Shown: one piece after another, positions 1-13,000 of the stretch
Layout: the number at the start of each line of letters is the position of its first letter
How positions within the stretch are numbered: position 1 is the stretch's first letter
NCBI RefSeq assembly: GCF_027409185.1
Contig: NC_084469.1
Location: forward strand, 33,098,293-33,162,292
Direction: 5' to 3'
Length of the DNA: 64,000 nucleotides
Source: Cynocephalus volans
Taxonomy: Eukaryota; Chordata; Mammalia; Dermoptera; Cynocephalidae
Made by a program: the position numbers and the translations under genes
Notes under the pieces: generated by a model
Told to the model about the DNA's origin: nothing
The model's database searches: none
Seen by the model: the letters and a program-made list of their open reading frames with translations, nothing else

Positions 1-971
1 TATCATTGGCATTGAGTTCCTACATGTATGCTTTTTTCATAGATGGTTCAAAAGTAAAATCTTAAAGCTATTTGCAAAACTAATGTATTTGGCTTCTGAT
101 AGTGTGGCATGAGGATGGGCTATCTTGGATTCCATAGAAATGTCAGTAGACATTTACTGATGCTTCATCCGTGCCTGGCATTTTTCTGGGTCCTTGGGAT
201 TCAGATACAGCTAGAACAGTTTCTGCCCATAAGGAGCTTTCAGTGTTGACACCCGAGCCATCAATTTAATATAGTTTGTTACTGCAGATACACGCAGAAC
301 TAGAGGAGGAACATCTAGCTTAACTGTGGGCTCAGGAAAGGTCACACTTGAGCTGTTTGTTTTAGAGCGTGGTAAAAATTAGGAAAAGAAATGGGGAAAG
401 GGGAAAGGGTGTTCAAAGAAAGGAACAGAGTTATGAAAGAAAATGATGTGTTCTGGGAAGTTATGAGTAGTTTGTGTGGCTGGGCATAAAGGGTGTGTGT
501 TAAAAAGTAACTGGAGAGGAAGCTACAAAGGCAGGCCATGATGAGATCATTGAGGGAGGATGGTGATTGTGAAGGGGTTTAAATTTTACCCTGAAGACTT
601 TGGGAGGCACTTAGGCATTTTAGTAGGGAAATTATGTGATTTCACTTTTGTCAAAATTATAGTGTTCGTGTGGATTATAAATTGGAGGCGGCAGAGCATA
701 GACTAGCGTTAGGGAGGCCAGCGCCATAGCCCAGAGGACCCAGGAGGAGAAGCAGATATTTTCAAATAAGATAATGTATGTGAAAAATGATTTGTTAACT
801 GTAAAGCACGGTACAGTTGTCTCTTGAGGTCATTTATCTCAGAATTGATAAATCTGTGATGTTTCTAAGAAAAAAGATTAGAGATTAAAAAGAATTCTGG
901 AGTTAGGGATTTTTTAAAATTTATAAAAGAATTCTGGTTCTTCCTTCCAATTGACTTATAAAATTACATAG
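1..971 (+). other. RABEP1: RABEP1 intron (partial)
   Basis: Non-coding. Positions 140-720 look like an ancient LINE2 copy in antisense. The rest shows nothing I recognise beyond the acceptor before 972. Confidence 0.6.
140..720 (-). repeat. Ancient LINE2-like fragment
   Basis: Antisense L2-style text: 'acatttactgatgc..cctggcat' near the start, then 'aggccatgatgagatc' and 'aaattttaccctgaagact' further on. Diverged, so family call is tentative. Confidence 0.45.
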
Positions 972-1088
972 GTGAAAAAACTGCAGGTGATGCTAAGGCA
1001 AGCTAATGACCAGTTAGAGAAGGCAATGAAAGATAAACAGGAGCTGGAAGACTTCATAAAGCAGAGCACTGAAGATTCAAGTCACCAG
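972..1088 (+). CDS. RABEP1: RABEP1 coding exon (39 codons)
   Basis: Encodes [20 protein letters not shown] and on to TEDSSHQ, all coiled coil. The acceptor is ACATAG and the donor GTAAAT. Phase is 0 at both ends. The exon continues an upstream exon outside the window, so its first GTG is an internal valine and not a start. Confidence 0.95.
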
Positions 1089-4000
1089 GTAAATGAGGGT
1101 TTTTACAATGTGACCTGTGGGGGGGGTGACTGGCTTATTAAAAAAAAAAATTCAAAAATGTAGTCATGTTTATTTTGCCCTGAAGATTTGGCAGTTTTAT
1201 TTCTTGTCAGAGAACAAGATCTCTTACAGATCTTTCTGTGGTGTCTTACAGATTTTTTTGAAATTGGTTAATGAATGTCAGGAGGCTCTGCTTCTCCTTT
1301 CCCCTTTTATTTTTATTAATTACGTTTTTCTGCTGCACAAGAAACTTGTTGACAAGAACGATACTAATTATTTTTAACATTTTAAGAGTACAGCTTACAT
1401 AGAAAAAACCCAAACATACCCAGATATACCAAACACACCAGAACTAACATCTGTGTAACCACCATTGAGATCAAGCAACAGTACTTTACCCAGTACTGCA
1501 GAAGTTCTCACTTTTCCTTCCACTAACAGATTCCTCCTTAGAAGTAACCTCTGTCCTAACTTCTAACACCATTAGATTAGTATTGTCTGTTTTTAATTTA
1601 AAAAAAAAATGGAGTCATACACCGTGTATTCTTTTGTTTCTATCTTTCTCTGTTCAACAGTGTGAGATTCCTATTCATGATAATATGTAGTTGTTTGCTT
1701 TTGCTGTTGTGTAGTTGTACCACTGTGTGGACATATCACAGTCGATCCATTCAGATGTTAATGGACGTTTTATTATTTTCAGTTCTGGGATATTATGAAT
1801 AACGTTACTTTGAAATTTCTGTATGGGGCTAAGTGGACATGTTTGTGCTAGATAGATATATATAGGAGTAGAATGCCTGGGGCAAAACTTTCAAAATATA
1901 TGTTCAAATTTAATAGATTATAATGCCAGACAGTTTTGGGAAGTGGCTGTACAGTTTATACTCCCACTAGCAATGTATGAGAAGAATTCCTGTGGGTTCA
2001 AGCTCTTCAGAAACTTTATTTTTTTAGTTATTTTAATTGTAGCCATTTTGGTGGGTGTGTAATGGTACTTCATTGTTGCTTAGTTTGCATTTCTCTGATG
2101 ACTGTTGAAGTTATTTAGCATTTTTCATGTTTATTGGCCATTGGGATATTTTGTGTGTCTATGTGAGATTCCTGTCTTAGCTCATTCTTCTATTGGATTG
2201 TCTACTTTGTTTTACTTTTTTTGATTATCTGTTTTTCTTATTGATTTGTTAGGTGTTCTTTATATAATCTTGTTAGAGCCTTGTATTAGTCTGTTTTTTT
2301 TTTGTGTTGCTGTAACAGAAATACCTAAGACTGGGTAATTTATAAAGAACAGAGGTTTATTTGGCTTACGATTCTGAGACAGCTGCATCTGGCATGGGCC
2401 TCAGGATGCTTCTACACATGGCAGTTCCCAAGTTCTGTTTTGTCTTCTGTGAGTGGTAGTTATAATGCCAATTCCATTTTAAAAGACCCTGCTGTGTTGT
2501 TTTGGGTCTGTCCCTGTATTTGTAGGGGTGAGTGTGGGACTTGTGCTGGTTCATATATGGAATTAGGGGATAATTTTTCTCTCTCCTCTCTAAGATTACC
2601 CCTGTATTGTCTGGTTCATAGACATCTTGTTCCTGGCCCTGTGGCCAGACAGTTTTATCTCCTGAACTGCTGAAACTGTTGTAGCTTCACAACTGGGGCT
2701 GCCCTCAGATCCATGCTGGTGAGAAAGAAGGAAAAAAAGAACAAATAAACAGGAAACTCACTCCTATATGAGTTGCTTCTTTTGATTCTGATTTCCCTCT
2801 GTAGTCTGTCTGCTTTTGCTTATTTTTCAGTCCTCAGGTTGTTTTTGCATTTTGTCCAGAGTTTTTAGTTGTAATCAGTGGGAGAGAGGCCATAGGGGGC
2901 TTAATTCGTGTTGGACCCCACCAGAAGTCTCCAGGTAGAGAATTCTCAGCACGTATGTTATTTTCTTTCAGCACTTTGTGGTTGCCATGTTTCTGATAAG
3001 TCAGCTATCAGTCTTATTGTTGTTCCTGTGAATATAAAATGTTTTTTTCCCTGGCTGTTTAAAAAGTGTTCTTGTTTTTTGTTTTTTATAGTTTTACTGT
3101 GCTATGCCTAGGTGTATTTTTCTTTATATTTTTCCTGTTTGAGGTTCACAGGGTTTCTTGCATCTCAGAATTGATGTTTTACATCATAATTGGAAAGTTC
3201 TCACCCATTATGTTTCTTTTAAAGACATGTTTTTATTGAGTTATACGTCCAGTAAAGTGCATAAATCTCAAGTGTACAGTTTGAGTACACATGTGAAAAT
3301 TTTTTCCAAGGCAATCCTTACCCAGATCAAGATACAGAACATTTCTAAAACACTCATGCTCTTTCCTAGTCAATAATACCTCACCTACCTATATGGAGAG
3401 GTAGCCACTATGCTGACTTTTAACACATATTTTAAGTATTGCTTGTTCTTGACCTTCATATAAATGGAATCGTATAGTATATAGCCTTTGGTGTCTGGTT
3501 TATTTGATCATCATTATGGCTGTGAGATTTATCCATATTGTTCTGTGTATCAGCATTATTTATTAATGCTTTGAATATTCTCTTACATGGATATACCATT
3601 ATTTGTACTACAATTGAGGGACATTTAGGTGGTTTCTAGTTTTTGGCTATTGTAAGTTTTCTATGAACATTGTTACATGTGTCTTTGGGTAGACATGTAG
3701 ACTCATTTCTCTTGGGTATATCTAGGAGTGAAATTAGGAGATTGTTGCATAGGCTTATTTTGTTAGCTCTACTAGATATTTCCATTGGTTATTATTTCTT
3801 CAGATATTTATATGTTAGAACGTCTCGTTGCATATACATGCCTTTTACCCTCTCTTCTGTATTTTCCATCTTGTTGTCTTTATTTTCTTCAAATCTGTCT
3901 TTTAGTTCACCAATTTTCTATTCAAATGGATCTTATCTGTAAGCCCATCCAATGAATTTTTATTTTATGTAATTGATTTTTTTTTAGTTGTTTTTTAATT

Positions 4001-7000
4001 TTAGGTAATTGATTTTTTTCAGTTCATTATTTCCATTTAGTTATTCTTCATTGTTTCCTGTTCTTTAGCAATTCTAAATTTTGCCTTTTTAAAAATCTTT
4101 GAACAGGGATGATTGGTTAGCTCAGTTGGTTAGAGCAAGGTGTTACAACACCAAGGTCAAGAGTTCAGATCCCCACACCAGCCAGCTGCCAAAAAAATAA
4201 AAAAATAAAAAACAGATCAAGTAGCTAGTAATTTACATACCTGGATCCATTGTAGACCTGTTTCTATTGTCTTTTTTTTTTTTTTTTTATCATATTTCCT
4301 TGTGCATTTTTATATGCATTTTGGATATTGTATATAAAAAATTGTTGAAATAATATAAAGCCTAGCATGATGCCATTTTCCTTAAGAGAAGCAGGCAACT
4401 ACTGGTACTAACAATCCTGAATCACTTTAATCCCATTATAGGAATGGAAATTATATAAAGTTGTGAAGGTTGGATTATGTAAAATTCTTCCATTCTTTTA
4501 AGGTGTGGCCCTTTGGGGACCCAGCCAAGTTCAGGATGTTAACCAGGGGTCCCTTTGCTTGATGAGTCCTGGATGCATCATTTTTGCCACCCTATCCTGG
4601 GGTTCTCAAGTGCTCTGCTCAGCTTCTTGGTGTCATATCTGTTTCTTTGGCAATTGGCATGTGTTTCTTTTTTATTTTTTAAAAATTTTTGTGACTGGTA
4701 AGGGGAACGGAACCCTTGGCTTGGTGTTGTCCGCACTGCGCTCAGCCTGTGAGCGCACCGGCCATCCCTATATAGGATCCGAACCCGCAGCCTCGGCGCT
4801 CCCAGCGCCGCACTCTACTGAGTGAGCCACGGGGTTGGCCCCGGCATGTGTTTCTAAAGAACTATTACATGTGCTGCATTCTACTCGTCCTTATCCTGAT
4901 CCTTGGTTCTTTTTTGCTTTGTTAGTTCTCCAGTTCCCTCAAGTAGAAATACACATTATATTTTTATACAGTTTTTCTAATTCTCAATAGGAAGGTTGGT
5001 TCACATTACCTCATTTGCCACTATTGGAAGCAGAACTGTGACAGTAATCATTTAAAAAATGTCTAAACAAAATTATTTTCATTTATATTATTATTTTTAT
5101 GTATGAGTCATCAATTTTCAAGTAAACCCATCCTCAGTAACATTAAAGCCAGTCGAAGGGAGTTTAGAATTCAGTGATTTAATCATGTGTGTATTGCTTT
5201 TAGGTAAACCACCTAAGAATATTGCAGCTAGTTCAGAAAAGATTCATTTATCCTTTAAATGTGTGCTGTTTTTTTTGTGGACAGCGTTTCAAATATTTAT
5301 GGATTTTTTTAAGCCCCTTTAAAAATAATATCTGTAACTTGGTCATGTGGATTAATATCTGTCTAAAGACCCACATAATGCTGTTTGGTCATGTATGGCA
5401 GCACATGACTCAGGGCTTTGGTATTATCTGAAAGGCTGAGGCTTTGCACGCAGCAGATGCGCACATATTTGTTGAATGAGTGGTGAGTGGTTACCATGAA
5501 CTAAGTAAATGTCAATTTTGGACAATGAATAATCAGGAGATGGAAGGATTAGTTTCAGAATAACCAGTTCCTAACTTTATATTTTCTGGATATGCATTTT
5601 TTTTTTTTTAAGATCTCTGCACTTGTCCTAAGAGCTCAAGAATCCGAGATCTTACTTGAAGAGTTACAACAGGGGTTTTCCCAGGCAAAGAGGGATGTTC
5701 AGGAACAGATGGTAAGTTAACAGTTTAAATAAACAGTAACTGTGGTATATATATTCCTTTTTCTGTTTTGAAATCATATTTGATATGACTTTATCACCCT
5801 GCCCAAAATGGTTTCTGTTATATTCTCCAGGGCCCATAGAACATTAGTAATGGACAAAGTATTGTAAGACATTATTCCTTTCTTAAACCTACTTCCTGAC
5901 ACCTCCACCCCCCTTCCCCCAACTCTCATCTCTAACTTAATTTATTTTTATGATTTGGGAAGCCTAAACAGAATAAACTATGAACAACATTTAATATTCA
6001 GTTCCAAATACAAGCTAAAAAATTAAAATCTCTCAGAGTCCTAGCTGGTGCAGCTTTTGAACAATTGTGCTTTTGCTGGACAGCTAATTTACTCAGAATA
6101 ACCTCATTAACTTCACAAGGGTTATGATAAAAATATGTATCATAACTGTTGTGGTGCTGGGGAACTTCCAGAAGGCCGTTAATTCTGAGAGGGATGGGGG
6201 CAGAGAGCTTTATGAGCAAGGGCTGGCTGGAACCTTTGCAGATAGTTCCCCAGGCTTGGGCCTCCCTGCTCTCCAGTCTGGCTGCATTTGTCTTGTTCTT
6301 CCTTTTTCTCAAAGTTGGAACCTTGCATCTGATGACCTTGTGTAATTTATAGCAGAGTTGGTCCTGCTGGGAGGATCTTACAAAGTTGCTTTTCCCAGCT
6401 CTTCCAGGGATGACAATCAAAAAAAAAAAAAAAAAAAATCCAAGCCTGTGATGGAATCATAATGGGTTGTTTTTGATTGGCATTGGTCAGTATCTGAATG
6501 GCCTTTGAGCTAATTCCTGAATCCTAGACCTGGTCTATTGGGAAGCCTCTCTTCCTAATCATTGACCAGAGAGTTTCATATCTTTTCTCTAATTAGAGAA
6601 TACAAAATAATAACTATTGGCTTTAAAATCACTATTAAATGCTGACAGAGTTTCATAGTGTTGCGCCTCCTACGCTCCTTTGCCCCTTTTCATCTTTTTC
6701 CTTCTTGTCTTTTAAAAGGCAAACCCATCTGCCTTTGCAAAGAACACTTTTCAAGTTGATTTCACTTAAAGTGAATGTGTTGCAGGTGACATTGGAGAAT
6801 TGTTGAAATTAAAGTTGAGGTCCTGTGAACTCTAATGCTTTAAACCATTTTCTTGAAATCACTACGAATGGTTCTTTTACTGAGAAAGAGAAACTTGGTT
6901 TCTTAGGCCTTTTCAGAGAAGAGTGGCTATCGTGGGGGTTGGGATCTTAATATTTTTCCCTACCTTTTTATTTTGAAAAATTTCAAACTTAGAAGTGTAT

Positions 7001-10000
7001 GGAATCAGCATTCATAAGACCTTCTCTTAGATCCACCAGTTGCTAATATCTGGCCACAGTGGTGCACACTTGCACTTGTTCTCTCAGTCTCTCTCTCATA
7101 TGTGTGTAGGTATATTGTGTGTATGTATGTGTGGTAGTCCCCCCTCCTTATCTGTGGTTTCTCATTCCACGGTTTTAGTTACCTGCAGTCAACCACAGTC
7201 CGAAAATATTAAATGGAAAATTCCAGAATAAGCAATTCATAAGTTTTAAATGCTCTGTCACAATGCCTGCACCATTCACCTCACTTCATCTTATCAACTT
7301 ATCACATAGGCAGTTTATCATCTCACATCATCACAAGAAGTGTAAGTACAGTATAGTAAGAGATTTTGGGAGAGACCACATTTATATAACTTTTATATTA
7401 CAGTATATTGTTATAATTATTCTATTTTACTATTCATTATTGTTGTTCATCTCTTACTGTGCCTAATTTATATATCAAACTTTATGATAGGTATGTATAG
7501 GAACAAACATAGTACATATAGGGTTTAGTGGTTTCAGGGATCTGCTAGGGGTCTTGGAATGTATCCCCCGCAGATAAGGGAGGACTACCGTCTATGTGTT
7601 TTGGTTTGTGTTTTTGCTGGACTGTTTGGAATTAAGTTGTAGACTTCATTAGGAGATGCAGATACTCCTAAATATTTCAGTATGTATCTCCTAAGAACAA
7701 AGAAGTTGTTTTACATAGCCTCAATATTATTATTACATCCTTAAAATATAACCATTTATCCCAAAAAATCCTTGATTTTTTTTTAGTGGTGGTTTTTATA
7801 TTTTTATTTTTTGACACAGAACTAATCAAGGATCACATATTGCATTTTGTTATCATGTCACTTTAATCTCCTTTGATTTAGAAGCATCCCCCACTTTTTT
7901 TTGTTTGTTTGTTTTTATGACATTAACATTTTTGAAAAGTCCAGGACAGTTGCTTGCAGAATGTTTTAGGTTAATTATCTTGTAGAATGCATTTATCTGA
8001 TTATTTCCTCAAGTAGATTTAGGTTAGACATTTTGGCAAGAATACTACATAAGATGAAATGATCCAATGGGAAGTTCAGAACATTGCAAAGCGTGCAATG
8101 ATGGGTGGTCCCATTATTGGTGATGTTAAATTTGATCACTTGGTTAAGGTGGGGACCAAATAGCTTCAGAATAACTACATCAAGGGCTGGCCCGTGGCTC
8201 ACTTGGGACAGTACGGTGCTGATAACAGCAAGGCCACGGGTTCGGATGCCTATATATGGATGGCCGGTTAGCTCACTTGGGAGAGTGTGGTGCTGACAAC
8301 ACAAAGTCAAGGATTAAGATCCCCTTACCGGTCATCTTTAAAAAAAAAAGAAAAAAAGAACTACATCAATATTGCTACCAACAGCAAACTTATTCAGTAA
8401 ACTTCAGCATTTCTTTGTAGTTCGTTCTGCCCTTAGAATGTGTCCTAGGTAAGGGTTTACAGTTTGGGTACTGTGTTCTAAAGTTACTTGATTTTTCTCT
8501 CTGTGGTTGTGTCATCAATTTTATATATAGTTAGCTCCAGTTGTTTCTGTTTTATTAAATTTTCAGATTTGCTTCTTTCTTTTTTGATTTACTTTTTCTT
8601 GAATATGCAACTTGGTTTATAAATCAAAACTATAACTATGTATGCATATTCAGATCTCACTTCTATTCCTTATGCTTTTTAGCCCATTTCCACCCACTCC
8701 CATACATAATCATTTTAATTTGGTTTTTTGGCTTATCCTTCTGTTTTTCTCTTTAAAAGAAAAAAGCAAATATATACAAATATACATATTCTTCTTTCCC
8801 GTCTTTCATATCCAAAAGGTAGTGGGATGCTAATATTTTGTTGTAAATGGGTTGACAGTAATCATGAAGCACAGCTGATTCTAGTCTGAAGAAAATAAGA
8901 GCCAGTGAAGTTTAACCAAAGTTTATACATGACCTTGACTGCCTATCTGCAGTCTATTTATCCTTAGGATGCAAAGCGTAGTCATTACCTGCTCTAGGAA
9001 ATGTTCTTTAGCCCTTTCCCTGATTTTCTCTCCCAAATTAGGTACATCTTTGTCCCTTTATCATTGCAGTACCCAGCCTCTGCCATAGCACTTTATGGTA
9101 CTGTCGAGTAGTTTTTGGTATACTTATCTTTGTCCTCTATTGGAACATGAGCTTCTCCAGGGCAAAGTCTTTGAACTCTGTTTTCCCCATGGGCAGCAAA
9201 ACACCTACCATAGAGTAGTAGCTGCTAAATAAATGTTGGATGAGTGAGTAAACTACATTCATGTGTGCCCTAAGGGTAAATTACTTAGTATTAAAAATTA
9301 GCAGAAATTAAATACTTTTGCAGAACTTTAATATTCAAATTAGCTATAATTACTTTTATATCAATACAAATTAATATGAAATACCTCAAATTGTTTTACA
9401 CGTCAGCAAGCAGAGGAAGTAGGAACATGTCTCCTTTTAAGAATGAGTTTCTCAATTGCCCTATATTTCTTGAGCATAGAGCCACTTGATGACTTTCAGT
9501 ATTTGGGGCTGCTGGGCCATTCATAGTGATCCTGAATTTGAACAGATGTATATGTAATGGAAGATGAAGACACTGTTTTTTGTTTCTCTGTGCTTCCTGT
9601 TGAATGCATGCCATGAGGAAATAGGAATTGTCTAGGGGTACATGCTCTATTTGACATGGGTCTCGATTGTATTAACCACCTCCATTGAGCTAGAGATCCT
9701 GGTCCTTCTGTAGTCCAGGAATATGGAGGGAAGAGAATAGTTATTTTTAAGCTATTGATAGAAACTGGAGAATGAACTCAGATACTTGCTTCATTGCCTG
9801 TCCCTTTGTTGAATATGTGAAAAGGCTGCAAATCAAAAAATCTGAGCAGCTTTTTGTAAGTCTTGCAGAGCTTTATTACATACCCTTTATCCTCAGCCCT
9901 CATTTGTTTGGCCTTGTTTTTCTCTGGCGTAGCTATCACCAGACCAGATTTACCTTTCTGGCTGTGATTAGTATCTATTTCTGTTTTAGGCAGTGCTGAT

Positions 10001-13000
10001 GCAGTCACGGGAACAGGTTTCGGAAGAGCTGGTGAGGTTACAGAAAGATAATGACAGCCTCCAGGGAAAGCATAGCTTGCATGTTTCATTACAGCAAGCG
10101 GAAGACTTCATCCTCCCAGACACTCTCGAGGTAACTTATTTTCCACATGATCAAAAACGTAAACAAGTACATTTTCTGAAATGTCTCTAAGTTATTTTTT
10201 AAACAGCTTTATTGAGATATAATTCACATACCAAACAATTCAACCTTTTAAAGTGTTCATCTCAGTGGTTTTTAGTATATATCACAGTTAAATGTGACCA
10301 TCGCCATGGTCAATTTTAGAACATTTTTGTCACCTCAAAAAGAAACCCCTTACCCTTTAGCTATCACTCCTGTTTCCTCTCCCCCTGAACATTAAACAAC
10401 TACTAATCTTCCTTATATCTTGAGATTTTCCTTATAAATGGAATCATACAAGATGTGGTCTTTTGTGTCTGGCTTCTTTAACTTAGCATGCATAATGTTT
10501 TCAAGATTCATTATGTATTAATAGTGAATCTTGTAGCATGTAACAGTACTTGTAGCATGTATCAGCACTTCATTCCTTTTGATGGCTGAACAATACCCCA
10601 TTGTGTAGATATTTTGTTTATTCATTCATTTGGGCAGTTGTTTCCACTTTTGAGCTGTTATTAATAATGCTGCTATGAACATTCATGTACAGGTTTTGGT
10701 GTGGACATGTTTTCATTTCTCTTGGTAATATAGCGAGTAGTGGAATTGCTGGGTCATATGACAGCTCAATGTTTAAACTGTCGAGGAACTGCTAGGCTGT
10801 TTTCCAAAGCTGTGGCACCATTTTATATTCCCACCAGCAGTGTGTAGGGGCTCAGATTTCTCCACACCCTTGCCAACACTTATCTCACTTTTTTTTTTTT
10901 TTGTCCTTTTCATGACCGGCACTCAGCCAGTGAGTGCACCGGCCAGTTCTATATAGGATCCGAACCCGCGGCGGGAGCGTCGCCGCGCTGCCAGCGCAGC
11001 ACTCTACCAAGTGCGCCACGGGCTCGGCCCCTCACTTTTTGATTATAGCCATCCTCATGGGTTTGAGGTAGTATCTCATTGTGGTTGTAATTTGCATTTC
11101 CTTAGTGACTATTGGCGCTGAGCAGATTATTGGCCATTTGTATGTCTTCCTTGCAGAAATGTCTATTCAGATCCTTTGCTTTTAAAATTGGACTCTTTGT
11201 CTTTATGTTATTGAGTTGTAAGAGTTCTTTATATATTCTCGATATAAGTCCCATGTCAGATATGATATGCAGATATTTTCCTCCCATTCCACAGGTTGTC
11301 TTTTTCACTTTCTTAATGGTGCCCTTCAAAGCACAAAAGTTTTAAATTTTGATGAAGTCTAATCTAGTTTTTCTTTTGTTGCTGTGCTTTTGATGTCATG
11401 TCTAAGAATCCTTTGCCAAATCCAGGTCTGTATGTTATTTTTGCAGGACCAGATGGAGAATGTGCCAGAAATGTTTGAAGGGGTCAGCAAGCTGGCTCCT
11501 TGTGGTGTTTGTTTTTAATCTGTCACTTAAAAGGTTGTACCACACCCACCATCTTTCTGTCTGCTAAGATGACACTTTTGGTCATTTACATTCTTGTGTG
11601 ATTGGGTGAATCTGGGCTAGAAACTGGAGACATTCATAACTTTAACTTTATCTGACCTTTACAGGTATATGTTTCTAAACCTTTCAACACATAAAAAATA
11701 TCTTAGGCTAAACCCAAAGAAACCATATAAACAGTATAGGCAAAGATGGGATTTCTTAGAGCAATTTTCAAAACAAAATAGACAAATGTTATTTGTTCCT
11801 TTTGTCCTTTTTTTTTTTTTTTTTTAAAGAAATTGTAGTTGTTAAGAATTATTTAAAAATCAGACATTACAGAAATTTGTAATTTTGCAAGTAAAAGTTT
11901 CCCCTAATCCTACCCTGTAGATTCAACCTCTACAATTTAGACTTTATTCTTTTTTCCTATGTACATATTAACAGTACTGTTTTATTTGATCATTTACAAA
12001 AGCTCAATTGTGTATCTTGCAATTAGCTTCTTGTTCCTCCCCACCTTCCCCCAACTTGTCATGTCAGCTCAGGTTACTGGCATTCTTGGGAGAGCCCTTT
12101 CTCCTTTCTAAACTGAAAAAAGAAGGTATTGGGAACCCATCTACTTTTGCTATCAGCTTAAATTCACTGTACTGCCACCTTCCACCTCTGTTAGACCTTT
12201 CTCTTTTGTCAGGAAAGATTCCTCTTCCATGTTTTCTAGAGACTTTTTATTGCTAGATTTTAAAAAATTCCATGAATCCTTGAGGGATGTGTAGACAGTC
12301 TGTCTTGTAAGCCTTGATTCTTGGACCTGCTTTAGTAATAGATTTTGTGAATTTTTTTCTTGTTACAGTTTTAACTGCTGCCCTTTAATTTATATATATT
12401 TGTTAGTTATATAAGAATCCCGGTTACTTTGGAGTTTGCTTTAGGATATAATTGAAAGGATTTCTAACAGAAAACAGAGCCAAAATTTAGGGAAAAAATA
12501 AAATAAGGTTTAAGCCAAATTTATTATAGGAAAACAGCTGATCACCTTAGAAAGCCATTCTTTACCCTTACTTACCTGTGGCTTAACATAGTACTTTGCT
12601 TGTGGTAGGTGTTCAGTTAGTTTTTGAATGAATGAATAAGGGAATAAGTAAATTTTATCCTCTTGGTTCATACTTGCTTCTGAGTTTCACTCTTTTTTGT
12701 CTTCTTTTTCTAATTCCTCTCAGATTTATGCAAGTAATATGTATTAGTCCATTTCTGTTGCTTATAACAAAATACTTGGAACTGGGTAGTTTATAAGAAA
12801 ATGAAATTTATTGCTTATAGTTTCAGAGGCTGGGAAGACCAAAGTCCAGGGAACACATCTGTTGAGGGTCTTCTTTGGCGGTGGCTTTACAGCAATGCAA
12901 GGGTCTCACATGGCAGAAAATGGTGGAGCAGAGAGAGAGCTAACTTTCTTAGTTGGCTCCTTTTGAAGCCATCAGAACCACACTCATGACCACCATTAAT

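Larger units (their letters stand above)
6955..8500. mobile_element. Old L1-like segment split by later insertions
   Basis: The blocks 6955-7130, 7590-8183 and 8370-8500 carry L1-type text ('attttgaaaaatttcaaac', 'atcatgtcactttaatctcc', 'gatcacttggttaagg'). A Tigger element (7137-7585) and a t-SINE (8184-8358) interrupt them. Subfamily not assigned. Confidence 0.5.

Noticed and set aside
972-1163. GTG-start small ORF at the first RABEP1 exon
   Set aside because: It is an internal coding exon; the apparent start is a valine codon just after the AG acceptor.
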